Assembly: GCA_023269675.1 (NCBI GenBank)
Contig: JAHFSX010000017.1
Coordinates: 62,001 to 126,000, forward strand
Origin: Verrucomicrobiota bacterium
Lineage (GTDB): Bacteria > Verrucomicrobiota > Kiritimatiellia > RFP12 > UBA1067
DNA length: 64,000 nt
Reading direction: 5' to 3'
Below are positions 53,375 to 61,911 of this stretch, in pieces (the stretch's first letter is position 1; each line of letters starts with the position of its first letter). A program made the translations under genes and the position numbers. The notes under the pieces are model-generated. The model worked only from the letters and a program-made list of their open reading frames with translations, had not been told where the DNA came from and ran no database searches.

Positions 53375-53416
53375 GGCGCGGCGGTGTGGTTCAGCCCGGT
53401 GAATCGACACCCGAAG

Positions 53417-53507
53417 GAGGAGTTAGGAAGTAGGATTTGGGAGTGGCGATGCCGCGCGTGTGAGCATCCCACTCCTAATTTCTAACTCCTAATTCCTAAT
53501 TTTTTTT
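53417..53507 (+). terminator. Word-type palindrome that doubles as an intrinsic terminator
   Basis: Arms GGAGTTAGGAAGTAGGATTT.. GGGAGTGGCGATGC (53419-53454) and GCATCCCACTCCTAATTTC.. TAACTCCTAATTCC (53464-53496) pair over more than 30 bases around a 9-base loop. TTTTTTTT follows (53500-53507), and the rimO ribosome binding site GAGGAGG starts two bases later. Confidence 0.75.
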
Positions 53508-53519
53508 GAGGAGGTTCGT

Positions 53520-54857
53520 ATGGCGGTTTCAGTCGGGTTCATCAGTCTCGGGTGTTCGAAGAATCTGGTCGATTCGCAGGTGATGGCGGGTTATCTCAAA
53601 TCCGGCGCGATCGCGCTGGCGCCGTCGCCCGAGGAGGCCGACGTGATTCTGGTGAACACCTGCTCGTTCATCGAGGCCGCGCGCGAGGAGGCGGCCGAGG
53701 CGATTCTGAGCGCGTGCGAACACAAGAAGAACGGCGGCTGCCGCGCGGTGATCGTGACCGGCTGCATGGTGCAGCGCTACAAGGCGCGGCTGAGCCGGGC
53801 TTTCCCGGATGTGGACGCGTTCCTGGGCGTGGACGAGCTGGAGCAGGTCGCCGATGTGGTGCGGCGCGTGGCGTCGGGCAAAACCTGCGGCGTGGTCGCC
53901 GGCCCGGGCGCACCGGTCAAGGTCTACAATCCGACCTATCCGTCGCTGCTGTTCACGGGCGGCCCGTTCGCCTACCTGAAGATCGCGGATGGCTGCGACC
54001 ACCGCTGCGCGTACTGCGCGATCCCCAATATCCGCGGCCATTTCCGCTCGCGCGGGTCCGACGATCTGTTGAAGGAGGCCGCCGGGATGGTGCGGGCGGG
54101 GGTGAAAGAGATCAACCTGATTTCGCAGGATTCGCTGCGTTACGGCCAGGACAAGGAAGGCGAGCTGCCGATCGCCGAGCTCATGCGGCGGATCGACGCG
54201 CTGGAGGGCGATTTCCGCTTCCGCGTGCTCTACGGGTACCCGGCGGGCGTGACCGACAAGGTGCTGGAGGTGCTGAACACGGCCCAGCACGTCTGCAAGT
54301 ATCTGGATCTGCCGGTGCAGCACAGCCACCCCGACATTTTGCGGGCCATGAACCGCGGCAAGGCCGTGGCGGCGACGCAGGACCTGGCGGCGCGGCTGCG
54401 TCAGGCCGTGCCCGGGGTCGTGCTGCGCACGACCTGCCTCGTGGGTTTCCCCCATGAGACCGAGGAGCACTTCGAGCACTTGATGGCCTACGTGGCGCAG
54501 GAGAAGTTCGATCATCTCGGCGTGTTCGCCTTCTCGCCGGAGGAGGAGACGCCGGCGTTCGAGATGGACGGCGTGCCCGCGCCGGAGGTGGCCGAGGAGC
54601 GTTGCCAGCGGCTGATGGCGCTGCAGAAGACCATCGTGCAGGAACGGGCGGAGGCGCTGAAGGGCACGACCGATACCGTGCTGCTGCTGCGGCAGGAGAG
54701 CCCGGCGGTCTGGAGCGGACGGCTGCCGCGTCAGGCGCCGGAGGTGGACGGCGAGACCCGCGTGACCGGCGTGCCGCGTCAGGCCAAGCTGGGTGATTTC
54801 GTGCGCGCCAAGATCACGGGCTACAAGGAATACGACTTGGAAGCGCGGGCGCTCTGA
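53520..54857 (+). CDS. rimO: Ribosomal protein S12 methylthiotransferase
   Basis: RimO is a radical-SAM enzyme with two iron-sulfur clusters that methylthiolates an aspartate of ribosomal protein S12. The 445-residue product starts 'VGFISLGCSKNLVDSQVMAG', has 'VNTCSFIEAAREEA' and 'VTGCMVQRYKARL' (N-terminal cluster cysteines), the radical-SAM motif 'GCDHRCAYCAIP' (Cys159, Cys163, Cys166) and a C-terminal TRAM domain. 'LISQDSLRYG' distinguishes RimO from MiaB. Length is standard. It follows the terminator palindrome by 12 bases. Confidence 0.94.
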   Translation: MAVSVGFISLGCSKNLVDSQVMAGYLKSGAIALAPSPEEADVILVNTCSFIEAAREEAAEAILSACEHKKNGGCRAVIVTGCMVQRYKARLSRAFPDVDAFLGVDELEQVADVVRRVASGKTCGVVAGPGAPVKVYNPTYPSLLFTGGPFAYLKIADGCDHRCAYCAIPNIRGHFRSRGSDDLLKEAAGMVRAGVKEINLISQDSLRYGQDKEGELPIAELMRRIDALEGDFRFRVLYGYPAGVTDKVLEVLNTAQHVCKYLDLPVQHSHPDILRAMNRGKAVAATQDLAARLRQAVPGVVLRTTCLVGFPHETEEHFEHLMAYVAQEKFDHLGVFAFSPEEETPAFEMDGVPAPEVAEERCQRLMALQKTIVQERAEALKGTTDTVLLLRQESPAVWSGRLPRQAPEVDGETRVTGVPRQAKLGDFVRAKITGYKEYDLEARAL

Positions 54858-54912
54858 GGCTTGGACGCAGGGTCGGGCGAGCGCTCCGCGCCGCCGTTGA
54901 AAAAGGGTGACC

Positions 54913-55356
54913 ATGATCATTCAGGCTTTGAAGGTTGTGTTGGAAGAGGCCGAGCTGGCCGCCAAAGTGCAAGACGGCTTGTCCGCGGTCAAGCAGCTGA
55001 AGGACGTGACGTTCGGCCTGGTTCCGGGTGCGGTCAAAGTGGGAGGCAAGTTCCAGGTCGGATTCGCCATCCCGTTCGAGACCCAGTGGACGGTCGAGGT
55101 GCTGGAGCAGGGGCGCCGGCTGGGCGTGCGGCTGGCGCACGTTTCGGTGGGCCTGATCGGCATGAGCGCGGCGATGGTGACTTCGCAGGTGATGGGCGCG
55201 CTCGCGCAGAAGCTGCAAGGCGTGCCCGGCGTGGCCGTGGAGAACGACGTGATCCTGCTTGATCCGGCGGTGCTGCTGGCGGCGAAGGGTGTCCGGCTGG
55301 ACGCGCCGGTCAAGCGCATCGGCGTGCTGCAGGGCCGCGTCGAGCTCGAGGTGTGA
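54913..55356 (+). CDS. Hypothetical protein, 147 residues
   Basis: I do not recognise this protein. The sequence is compact with alternating hydrophobic beta strands: 'AVKQLKDVTFGLVPGAVKVG', 'FQVGFAIPFETQWTVEV', 'LGVRLAHVSVGLIGMSAAMV', and 'GVAVENDVILLDPAVLLAAKG', reminiscent of proteins that bind a hydrophobic ligand, but no family can be named. No signal peptide. AAGGGTGA sits directly before ATG 54913 (GTG 54907 is also possible). It lies 26 bases before the antiporter gene, so it is probably transcribed with it. Confidence 0.6.
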   Translation: MIIQALKVVLEEAELAAKVQDGLSAVKQLKDVTFGLVPGAVKVGGKFQVGFAIPFETQWTVEVLEQGRRLGVRLAHVSVGLIGMSAAMVTSQVMGALAQKLQGVPGVAVENDVILLDPAVLLAAKGVRLDAPVKRIGVLQGRVELEV

Positions 55357-55382
55357 GGACAGCTTAGAGGCGGGCGGTAGGC

Positions 55383-57395
55383 GTGGACACGAACTCCTTT
55401 TTTCAAGATCTGGCCGTGATTCTGGTGGCCGTGGGTGCCGTGTCGGCGCTGTTCACGCGCTTGGGGTGGCCGAAGGTCATCGGCTACATTCTGGCAGGGA
55501 CGCTCCTCGGCAGGCACACGCTGGGCGGGTCGCTCGTCATCAACGAGGGCAGCATCGCGGTGCTGGGTCAGATCGGCGTGGTCTTCCTGATGTTTACGCT
55601 GGGGCTGGAGTTCAGCCTGCGCAAACTGAAGAAGGTCGGGCACGTGATTTTTCCGACCGCGCTGCTGGATATGGCGGTGATGATCTGGGCCGGCCACTTC
55701 ATCGGCACGAAGTTCCTGGGGTGGGGCTCGGTGCAGAGCCTGTTCCTCGGGGCGGCGATCAGCGATTCGGCCACGACCCTGCTGGCGAAGACCGTCAGCG
55801 ACATGGGCTGGAGCGCGCGGCGCTTCACGAAGTACATTTTCGGGGTGACCATCACCGAGGACATCCTGTGTGTCGGCGTGATCGCGCTGCTGACCGGGCT
55901 GGTGCGGTCAGGGGCGATGCGGGCGGGGGAGATGGCGCACAGCCTGGGCGCGCTGGCGCTCTTTCTGACCGGGGTGACGGTGTTCGGGCTGCTGCTGGTG
56001 CCGCGCGTGATGAACCGCGTGGCGCGCCTGAAGGACGACGAGTCGCTGCTGCTGACGATGCTCGGCTTCTGTTTCCTGGTCTCCTTCATCGCGGCGAAAC
56101 TGAACTTCAGTCTGGCCTTGGGCGCGTTCCTGGTGGGTGTGATGGGGGCGGAGTCGGAGCCGCTGAAGCGGATCTATCAGCAGTGTTTGCCGCTGCGCAC
56201 GATGTTCAGCGCCATCTTCTTCGTGACGATCGGGCTGCTGATCGATCCGGCGCAGATGCTGGCGCACTGGCAGGCGATCCTGGGGGTCACGCTGGCGGTG
56301 GTCGCGGGCAAGAGCGTCAACTGCACGCTGGGCGCGCTGCTGACGGGGCTCGATCTCAAGAACGCCATCCAGACCGGCATCGGGTTGGCGCAGATCGGCG
56401 AGTTCGCCTATCTGGTGGCGCTGATCGGGCTGACCATGCATGCGGTGGACAGCTCGCTCTACCAGATCGCGGTCGGCGTCTCGGTGCTCACCACGCTGCT
56501 GAACCCCTTCCTCTTGCGGGCGTCGGACCCGTTTTCGGACTGGGTCGAGCGCCGGCTGCCCAGGCGGTGGACCGAGTATCTGGAGACCTACGCCAATTGG
56601 GCGGAGCGCTTCCTGCACAGTTCCGCGCCCGGCGCCACGGTGAAGGCCATCCGCTTCAATCTGGCCCTGGCCCTGCTGCAGCTGGCGCTGGTCGCCGTGA
56701 TCTTCATCGCGGCTGGCATGTTGGCGCGGCTGGATTACGCCCGGTTCTCGCCGTTTATCGAGGAGAACAAGAAGACGGTCCTGTGGGGTGCGGCCAGCCT
56801 GCTGACGGTCCCGAACGCGATTTTCCTCCTCTTCCGGGCCCGCGCGCTGGGCGGGGCTGTGGCGGACGCCTTGATCCCCGCGAAGGTGGCGGAGACCTTG
56901 TGGGCGCAGTCCTTCCGGCGGGTCACCCGCCTGCTGTTCGCGGGCGCGGGCATTGCCGTGCTGTTCTTCGAAAGCGCGATGTTGAGCGGCTCGATCATGC
57001 CCGAGCAGGGCTGGGCGCGGGCGCTGGTGGGGGTGACGCTGCTGGGGGTCGGCGTGTTCGGCTGGAAGCGGGTCCGGCGCATGGGCTCGGAATCGCTGGA
57101 AACCTTGAGGAGCGTGCTGGCGAAGGAGGCCGAGGTGGATCCCGCCGATTCGACGGCCGAGATTCTGGATATCCACACCGAGCGGCTCGCGCTCAGGAAC
57201 GCGGCCAAGGTGTGCGGGCGCTCGTTGCGGGAGATCGACCTGCGGGCGCAGACCGGCGCGAGCGTCATCGGCGTCGAACGCGGCGGCAAGACGATCGCGA
57301 ACCCCGCGGCCGACGACAAGCTGGCGGTGGGCGACGTGCTGCTGCTGCTGGGGGATGACGAGCAGATCGCCCAGGCGCGGGCGCTGCTGGGCTGA
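55383..57395 (+). CDS. CPA2-family cation:proton antiporter with C-terminal TrkA-C domain
   Basis: The 670-residue membrane protein has about 12 transmembrane segments in the first ~400 residues ('GYILAGTLLGRHTLGGSLVI', 'QIGVVFLMFTLGLEFSLRKL', 'LNFSLALGAFLVGVMGAESE'), an extra pair of helices near 440-540, and a C-terminal TrkA-C-like regulatory domain ('GRSLREIDLRAQTGASVIGV', 'KLAVGDVLLLLGDDEQI'). KefB-like transporters exchange K+ or Na+ for protons. A GTG start is used, seven bases after AGGCGG. Specific ion unknown. Confidence 0.88.
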   Translation: MDTNSFFQDLAVILVAVGAVSALFTRLGWPKVIGYILAGTLLGRHTLGGSLVINEGSIAVLGQIGVVFLMFTLGLEFSLRKLKKVGHVIFPTALLDMAVMIWAGHFIGTKFLGWGSVQSLFLGAAISDSATTLLAKTVSDMGWSARRFTKYIFGVTITEDILCVGVIALLTGLVRSGAMRAGEMAHSLGALALFLTGVTVFGLLLVPRVMNRVARLKDDESLLLTMLGFCFLVSFIAAKLNFSLALGAFLVGVMGAESEPLKRIYQQCLPLRTMFSAIFFVTIGLLIDPAQMLAHWQAILGVTLAVVAGKSVNCTLGALLTGLDLKNAIQTGIGLAQIGEFAYLVALIGLTMHAVDSSLYQIAVGVSVLTTLLNPFLLRASDPFSDWVERRLPRRWTEYLETYANWAERFLHSSAPGATVKAIRFNLALALLQLALVAVIFIAAGMLARLDYARFSPFIEENKKTVLWGAASLLTVPNAIFLLFRARALGGAVADALIPAKVAETLWAQSFRRVTRLLFAGAGIAVLFFESAMLSGSIMPEQGWARALVGVTLLGVGVFGWKRVRRMGSESLETLRSVLAKEAEVDPADSTAEILDIHTERLALRNAAKVCGRSLREIDLRAQTGASVIGVERGGKTIANPAADDKLAVGDVLLLLGDDEQIAQARALLG

Positions 57396-57424
57396 GCCGG
57401 TCGCCGCCCGGTCTGGACCGGCAC

Positions 57425-57458
57425 AAAAAAAGACCGGGTGTCAGGCGACAGCCGGTCT
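57425..57458 (-). terminator. Intrinsic terminator of infA
   Basis: On the minus strand GACCGG and CCGGTC pair around a ~14-base loop and are followed by TTTTTTT, 30 bases after the infA stop. Confidence 0.8.
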
Positions 57459-57487
57459 CGTCAGCGAAGGCGGTCAGGCCGCTCCGG

Positions 57488-57709
57488 CTACGTCTTGTGG
57501 CGGTAGATGATGCGTCCTTTGCTCAGGTCGTAAGGCGAGATCTCCAGGGTCACTTTGTCGCCTGCCGCGATCTTGATGAAGAACTTGCGCATCTTGCCGG
57601 AGATATGGGCCAGCACTTCGTGACCGTTCTCCAGTTTCACCTTGTACATGGTGGCGGGAAGAACCTTGACTACGACCCCTACGACTTCAATGGCATCATC
57701 ACTCGGCAT
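57488..57709 (-). CDS. infA: Translation initiation factor IF-1
   Basis: IF-1 is a small OB-fold protein that occupies the ribosomal A site during initiation. The 73-residue product has all family features: '[20 protein letters not shown]', '[20 protein letters not shown]', '[20 protein letters not shown]' and 'IYRHK'. It is transcribed alone on the minus strand with a strong terminator. A GGACGGAG lies upstream of the start. Confidence 0.97.
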   Translation of the reverse strand: MPSDDAIEVVGVVVKVLPATMYKVKLENGHEVLAHISGKMRKFFIKIAAGDKVTLEISPYDLSKGRIIYRHKT

Positions 57710-57848
57710 AGATCTCCGTCCTTAAAGAATGAAAATTGATGATTCAATGTACCATGGCGGCCGGGCGATGACAAGCCTTGTGCGTTGAAATTCTTTTCCA
57801 CGATTTCCTTTGATTCCGGTTAGGCAACGGGTAAACTGCTTTCCCATT

Positions 57849-59126
57849 ATGGCTTATGAAGTATTAGCACGCAAATGGCGGCCGAAACATTTTGAGGATG
57901 TGGTCGGGCAGGAGCACGTCACGCGCACGCTTAAAAACGCGATCGAGACCGGGCGCGTGGCGCATGCCTACCTGTTCATTGGGCCGCGCGGCATCGGCAA
58001 GACCTCGCTGGCGCGCATTTTCGCCAAGGCGCTGAACTGCGAGAAGGGGCCGACGCCGGTGCCGTGCTGCGAATGCAGCATGTGCCGCGAGATCGCGGCG
58101 GGCAACGCGCTGGACGTGCTGGAGATCGACGGCGCCTCGAACAACGGCGTGGACCAGGTGCGCGACCTGCGCGACCAGGTGCAGTTCGCGCCCACGCGCG
58201 GCAGCTTCAAGATCATCATCATCGACGAAGTCCACATGCTCTCCACGGCGGCCTTCAACGCGCTGCTGAAGACGCTGGAGGAGCCGCCGCCGCATGTGAA
58301 GTTCATCTTCGCCACGACCGAAGGCGACAAGGTGCTGCCGACCATCATTTCGCGCTGCCAGCGCTTCGACCTGCGCCGCATCCAGACGCCGCTGATCGTC
58401 GAGCGCCTGCGCCACATCTGCGGGGCGGAGCACATCACGATCGACGACGACGCCCTGCTGGCGGTCGCGCGCGGCGCCGAAGGCGGCATGCGCGACGCGC
58501 TCTCCGCGCTCGACCAGCTCATCTCGTTCAAGGGCGACCTGCTGACCGAGGACGACGTGCTGGCCGTGTTCGGGCTGGTTTCGCGCAAGTCGCTGGAGAC
58601 CCTGGCGGCCGCGGTCCTCACCGGCAACATGGGCGAGATCCTGCGGCTGGTGGACATGTTCGACAGCGCGGGCAAGGACATGCGGCGGCTGACGGTTGAG
58701 CTGATGGAGCATTTCCGCAACCTCCTGATTTATCAGTATGTCGGCGAGAACATGGCCAACCTCGACGCCACGCCGGAGCAGATCCGCGCGCTGGCGGCGC
58801 AGGCCGCGCTGGCGGATTCGACGCGCGTGCTGCAGATCGCCGACCAGCTGGGCGAGATGGAGGGTCGGCTGCGCTACGCGCTCTCCGTGCGCACGCTGAT
58901 CGAGATGTCGCTGATCCGCTGCGCCCGCGTGGCGCGCTCGGTGTCGCTGGACGAGGTGCTCCGGCGGCTGAACGCGATCCGCACGGCCGAGCCGCCCGCC
59001 GCGACGGCCGCGCCCGTGCCCGCGGCCAAACCCGCCGCCACCAATCTTTATGACGACCCCGCGCTCAAGCACGTCATGCAGATGTTCGACGGCAAGGTCG
59101 TCGGCGTCGAAGACGGCAACGACTAG
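57849..59126 (+). CDS. dnaX: DNA polymerase III clamp-loader subunit (gamma/tau), short form
   Basis: DnaX is the ATPase core of the clamp loader. The 425-residue product has Walker A 'GPRGIGKT' (45-52), a zinc-binding cluster ('CEKGPTPVPCCECSMC'), Walker B 'IIIIDEVHMLS', 'RCQRFDLRRI' and an SRC-type sensor. It ends soon after domain III with a Pro/Ala-rich linker ('PPAATAAPVPAAKPAATNLY') and a short tail, and lacks the tau-specific C-terminal domains that bind DnaB and Pol III alpha. So it corresponds to a gamma-like protein encoded directly. The start gives 'MAYEVLARKWRPKHFEDVVG', standard. Confidence 0.93.
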   Translation: MAYEVLARKWRPKHFEDVVGQEHVTRTLKNAIETGRVAHAYLFIGPRGIGKTSLARIFAKALNCEKGPTPVPCCECSMCREIAAGNALDVLEIDGASNNGVDQVRDLRDQVQFAPTRGSFKIIIIDEVHMLSTAAFNALLKTLEEPPPHVKFIFATTEGDKVLPTIISRCQRFDLRRIQTPLIVERLRHICGAEHITIDDDALLAVARGAEGGMRDALSALDQLISFKGDLLTEDDVLAVFGLVSRKSLETLAAAVLTGNMGEILRLVDMFDSAGKDMRRLTVELMEHFRNLLIYQYVGENMANLDATPEQIRALAAQAALADSTRVLQIADQLGEMEGRLRYALSVRTLIEMSLIRCARVARSVSLDEVLRRLNAIRTAEPPAATAAPVPAAKPAATNLYDDPALKHVMQMFDGKVVGVEDGND

Positions 59127-59187
59127 CGCCCTGGCACATTTAGTCTAGCCGCGGTGCGCGTGCTGTTGAGGGCGTGCGCGCGTTTCA

Positions 59188-59279
59188 TTTTATTCACCAC
59201 CAAGACGCCAAGGACACGGAGTCCACCAAGATATATTTTGGTGAGCTTGGAGGTCTTGGTGTCTTGGTGGTGAATAAAA
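59188..59279. repeat. 92-base palindrome of CACCAAGACACC words
   Basis: TTTTATTCACCACCAAGAC.. GCCAAGG (59188-59212) is mirrored almost base for base by TGGTGTCTTGGTGGTGAATAAAA (59257-59279). Outer arms of ~24 bases are nearly perfect, the inner ones diverge. It fills the space between convergent dnaX and nagD genes. Confidence 0.8.
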
Positions 59280-59301
59280 CAGGGGTCCCAGGTGCGAAGG
59301 A

Positions 59302-60114
59302 TTAAGCAGGGGACTGTGCCGCCGCGTCCAGCAGGGCCGGGAGCTGTCCGATGGAGTCGAGGATATAGTCGGGCCCGAAGCCGAAGCGGGCGAGGTCTTG
59401 ACGCTGCGCCACGCCCGAGAGCACGAGCACGGTCTCGATGCCGGACTCGATGCCCGAGATGATGTCGGTGTCCATGCGGTCGCCGACGATCAGGGCGTTC
59501 TCGCGCGGGCAGCCGAGCAGGCCGAGGCCGGTGCGCATCATCAGCGGGTTGGGCTTGCCCACGAAATAGGCCTTCACGCCGGTCGAGAGCTCGATCGGCG
59601 CCAGCAGCGCGCCGCAGGCGGGGATGATGCCGTTCTCGGCCGGGCCGGTGAGGTCCGGGTTGGTGCCGATCAGCTTGGCGCCGTTGAGCACCAGGCGCAC
59701 GGCCTTCTTGATGGTCTCGTAGGTGTACATGGGCGTCTCGCCCACCACCACGTAGTCCGGGTTCACGTCGTTCGTGGAGAAGCCCGCGTCGTAGAGCGCG
59801 TTGATCAGGCCGGGCTGGCCGATGACGTAGGCGCTGCCGCCGGGCTTCTGCGAGGCGAGGAAGGCGGCGGTGGCCATGGCGCTGGTGTAGAAGTGTCTCT
59901 CCTCGATGTCCACGCCCATGCGGTGCAGCTTCTCGCTCAGCTCGCGCGGCGAGCGCTCGCTGCTGTTGGTGAGGAAGAGGAATGGGAGGCTGGTCTTGCG
60001 CAGCCAGGCGATGAACTCGAGCGTGCCGGGCAGGATCTTGTTGCCGTGGTAGATCACGCCGTCCATGTCGCAGAGGATGCCGCGTTTCGCGTGGGGGGCG
60101 GTGTTGTTTTTCAT
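59302..60114 (-). CDS. nagD: HAD-superfamily IIA phosphatase (NagD-like)
   Basis: The 270-residue enzyme has HAD motif I 'CDMDGVIYHGN' (nucleophile Asp16, Asp18), motif II 'FLTNSSERS', the IIA cap region, motif III 'VGKPNPLMMR' and motif IV 'VGDRMDTDIISGIESG'. Members hydrolyse nucleoside monophosphates or sugar phosphates. Start at ATG 60114 overlaps the stop of mtnN (ATGA on the minus strand), so both are co-translated. A common nucleotide-salvage role is suggested by the pairing (inference). Confidence 0.9.
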   Translation of the reverse strand: MKNNTAPHAKRGILCDMDGVIYHGNKILPGTLEFIAWLRKTSLPFLFLTNSSERSPRELSEKLHRMGVDIEERHFYTSAMATAAFLASQKPGGSAYVIGQPGLINALYDAGFSTNDVNPDYVVVGETPMYTYETIKKAVRLVLNGAKLIGTNPDLTGPAENGIIPACGALLAPIELSTGVKAYFVGKPNPLMMRTGLGLLGCPRENALIVGDRMDTDIISGIESGIETVLVLSGVAQRQDLARFGFGPDYILDSIGQLPALLDAAAQSPA

Positions 60115-60851
60115 AGGGTCTCCAGGAGGGCGAGGCGTTTGACCAGCGCGAGGCAGAGCTCGGCCGAGTTGGCCGCGGCGTGCGTCAGGAAGGACTGGAA
60201 GTCGAGGGCGTTGTCGCCCTTGCAGGGGACGTCGCTGAGCGCGCGCAGGATCAGGAAGGGCACGCCGAAGCGGGTGCAGGCCTGGGCGATGGCGCCGCCC
60301 TCCATGTCGACGCACTGCACGGCGTCGTCGAACTGGCGGCGGATGTGCGCGATCTGTTCGGGCTTGTAGATGAAGGCGTCGGACGAGCCGAGCAGTCCGT
60401 GGTGGCAGGTCAGCTTCACGGTGTGCTCGGCGACGAGCGCCTGAAAGCGCGCGAGCAGGTCGGGCGAGGCCTGGAAGCGCGGGGCGCAGCCCATCATCTG
60501 GCCGTAGGCGAAGCCGAGGGGGGTGACGTCCACGTCGGTGTAGACGATCTCTTCGGGAACGACGAGGTCGAGGATTTTCTGCTGGGGCTGCAGGCCGCCC
60601 GCGCAGCCGGTGTTGATGACGCAGCCGGGGTCGAAGTCGGAGAGCAGCAGGGCGAGGGTGCAGGCGGCGTTGACCTTGCCGACGCCGGACTGGGCGATCA
60701 CCAGGTCCTGCGTCCCGAAGCGGGCGTGGTACAGCTGGGTGTTGAAGTGGATGCGGGCGTCGTGCTCCGGAAAAACCGCCAGCAGGGCGTCCAGCTCCTC
60801 CTTCATGGCGGCCACGAGGGCGATCGGTTTCTTCATGCGCGTTAGTTTCAT
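60111..60851 (-). CDS. mtnN: 5'-methylthioadenosine / S-adenosylhomocysteine nucleosidase family protein
   Basis: The 246-residue protein matches the MTAN/PNP-UDP phosphorylase fold: 'VAAMKEELDALLAVF', 'VIAQSGVGKVNAACTLALLL', 'NTGCAGGL', 'DVDVTPLGFAYGQMMG', 'VDMEGGAIAQACTRFGVPFL' and the catalytic 'LRALSD' Asp. MTAN cleaves the glycosidic bond of MTA and SAH for methionine and adenine salvage. ATG 60851 is chosen because AAGGGG lies eight bases upstream; ATG 60836 gives a nearer family N-terminus. It precedes nagD with an ATGA overlap. Confidence 0.9.
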   Translation of the reverse strand: MKLTRMKKPIALVAAMKEELDALLAVFPEHDARIHFNTQLYHARFGTQDLVIAQSGVGKVNAACTLALLLSDFDPGCVINTGCAGGLQPQQKILDLVVPEEIVYTDVDVTPLGFAYGQMMGCAPRFQASPDLLARFQALVAEHTVKLTCHHGLLGSSDAFIYKPEQIAHIRRQFDDAVQCVDMEGGAIAQACTRFGVPFLILRALSDVPCKGDNALDFQSFLTHAAANSAELCLALVKRLALLETL

Positions 60852-60956
60852 ATGAATCCCCTTGCATGTCAACAGGTTCGGTGGCGAGAAAATCGGTTTT
60901 CGTCAGCCATCTCCCCTTGAACGCCATAGTGAAACAGGATAAACTAAGGTCCAATT

Positions 60957-61733
60957 ATGGAAACGAATAAGCGCAAACTGCTGCTGGTGGATGATGACCC
61001 GAGCCTGCTCGAGACGTTGGGAGACTTTTTGACGTTCGAGGGTTACGAGGTGCTGTGTGCGACGAGCGGGGAAGAGGCGCTGGTCAAGATGCGGCCGTTC
61101 CAGCCCGACCTCATCATTCTGGACATGGGCATGCCGGGCATGGGCGGGACCGGCTTCATGGACCGCATCACGAACCCCGACGGACGCACGCTGTATCCGG
61201 TGCTGATCCTCACGGCGCGCGCCTCCATGGCGGAATACTTCGCGGACAAACAGGTCGCGGGCTTCATCGCCAAACCGTGCGACCCGGCGGACCTGCTGAT
61301 GGAGGTGGGGCGGATCCTCTTCATGAGCGCGAGCGAGGGGGCCCATGCGACCACGTCCCAGGTGAAGCGCCGTCTGGTGGTGGCCGAGGGCGATCCCGTG
61401 CTGAGGGAGACGCTGCGCACCGAGTTCCTGCGGGCCGGGTTCGAGGTCGAGGCGGTGGCCACAGGTCCCGAAGCCCTGGAGGCGTGCGTGACCCTCAAGC
61501 CGGACGCGCTGGTCATGCGTCTGGAGCTGGAGGGCATGAGCGCGGACGAGGTGATCGGCATGCTGAAGCGCCTGCCGCACTCGCGCGGCACGCAGGCGGT
61601 GGTCTACGGCTTCGACCTGCCGGAAGCGCAGCTGGAGCACGTGGTCAACCTCGACATTCCGCAGAACTGCATGCTCAAGGATCTGACCGTCAACACGATC
61701 ATCGACCGCACCATGGCTGTGACCGGCGCCTGA
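60957..61733 (+). CDS. Double-receiver response regulator (second receiver degenerate)
   Basis: The 258-residue protein consists of two CheY-like receivers without an output domain. The first (~7-125) has 'LLVDDDPSLLETLGDF', phosphoacceptor Asp56 in 'DLIILDMGMPG' and Lys in 'FIAKPCD'. The second (~138-250) starts 'RLVVAEGDPVLRETLRTEFL' but the phosphoacceptor stretch reads 'DALVMRLELEG', so the Asp is replaced and it cannot be phosphorylated in the usual way. No kinase gene is adjacent. The start follows AAGGTCC. Such proteins act as relays or protein-interaction switches. Confidence 0.85.
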   Translation: METNKRKLLLVDDDPSLLETLGDFLTFEGYEVLCATSGEEALVKMRPFQPDLIILDMGMPGMGGTGFMDRITNPDGRTLYPVLILTARASMAEYFADKQVAGFIAKPCDPADLLMEVGRILFMSASEGAHATTSQVKRRLVVAEGDPVLRETLRTEFLRAGFEVEAVATGPEALEACVTLKPDALVMRLELEGMSADEVIGMLKRLPHSRGTQAVVYGFDLPEAQLEHVVNLDIPQNCMLKDLTVNTIIDRTMAVTGA

Positions 61734-61756
61734 GACGCCGGGGCCGGCAGAGACGA

Positions 61757-61911
61757 TCCCGCCGCCTGCAGAGCGGGAACAAACGGAAAGGTAACTTTCC
61801 TGAACGGTTAAGTTTAAGATTACGAGTACGGTTAAGAAAGGTGCCCGGTCCCTTCTAATCCTCATCGTGCTCCCAATCGTAACCGCCTGAAGTTATCGAC
61901 GAGGAAGCTTT
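61757..61911. repeat. Dispersed ~155-bp intergenic repeat, copy 2
   Basis: CCCGCCGCCTGCAGAGCGGG, then GTAACTTTC, GGTTAAGTTTAAGATTACGA, GTACGGTTAAGAAAGG, CCCTTCTAATCC, ATCGTAACCGCCTGAAG and TATCGACGAGGAAGCTT occur in the same order as in copy 1 (9422-9575). It ends at the start codon of nrdR, so its last bases serve as that gene's leader and ribosome binding site (GAGGAAG). Confidence 0.7.
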
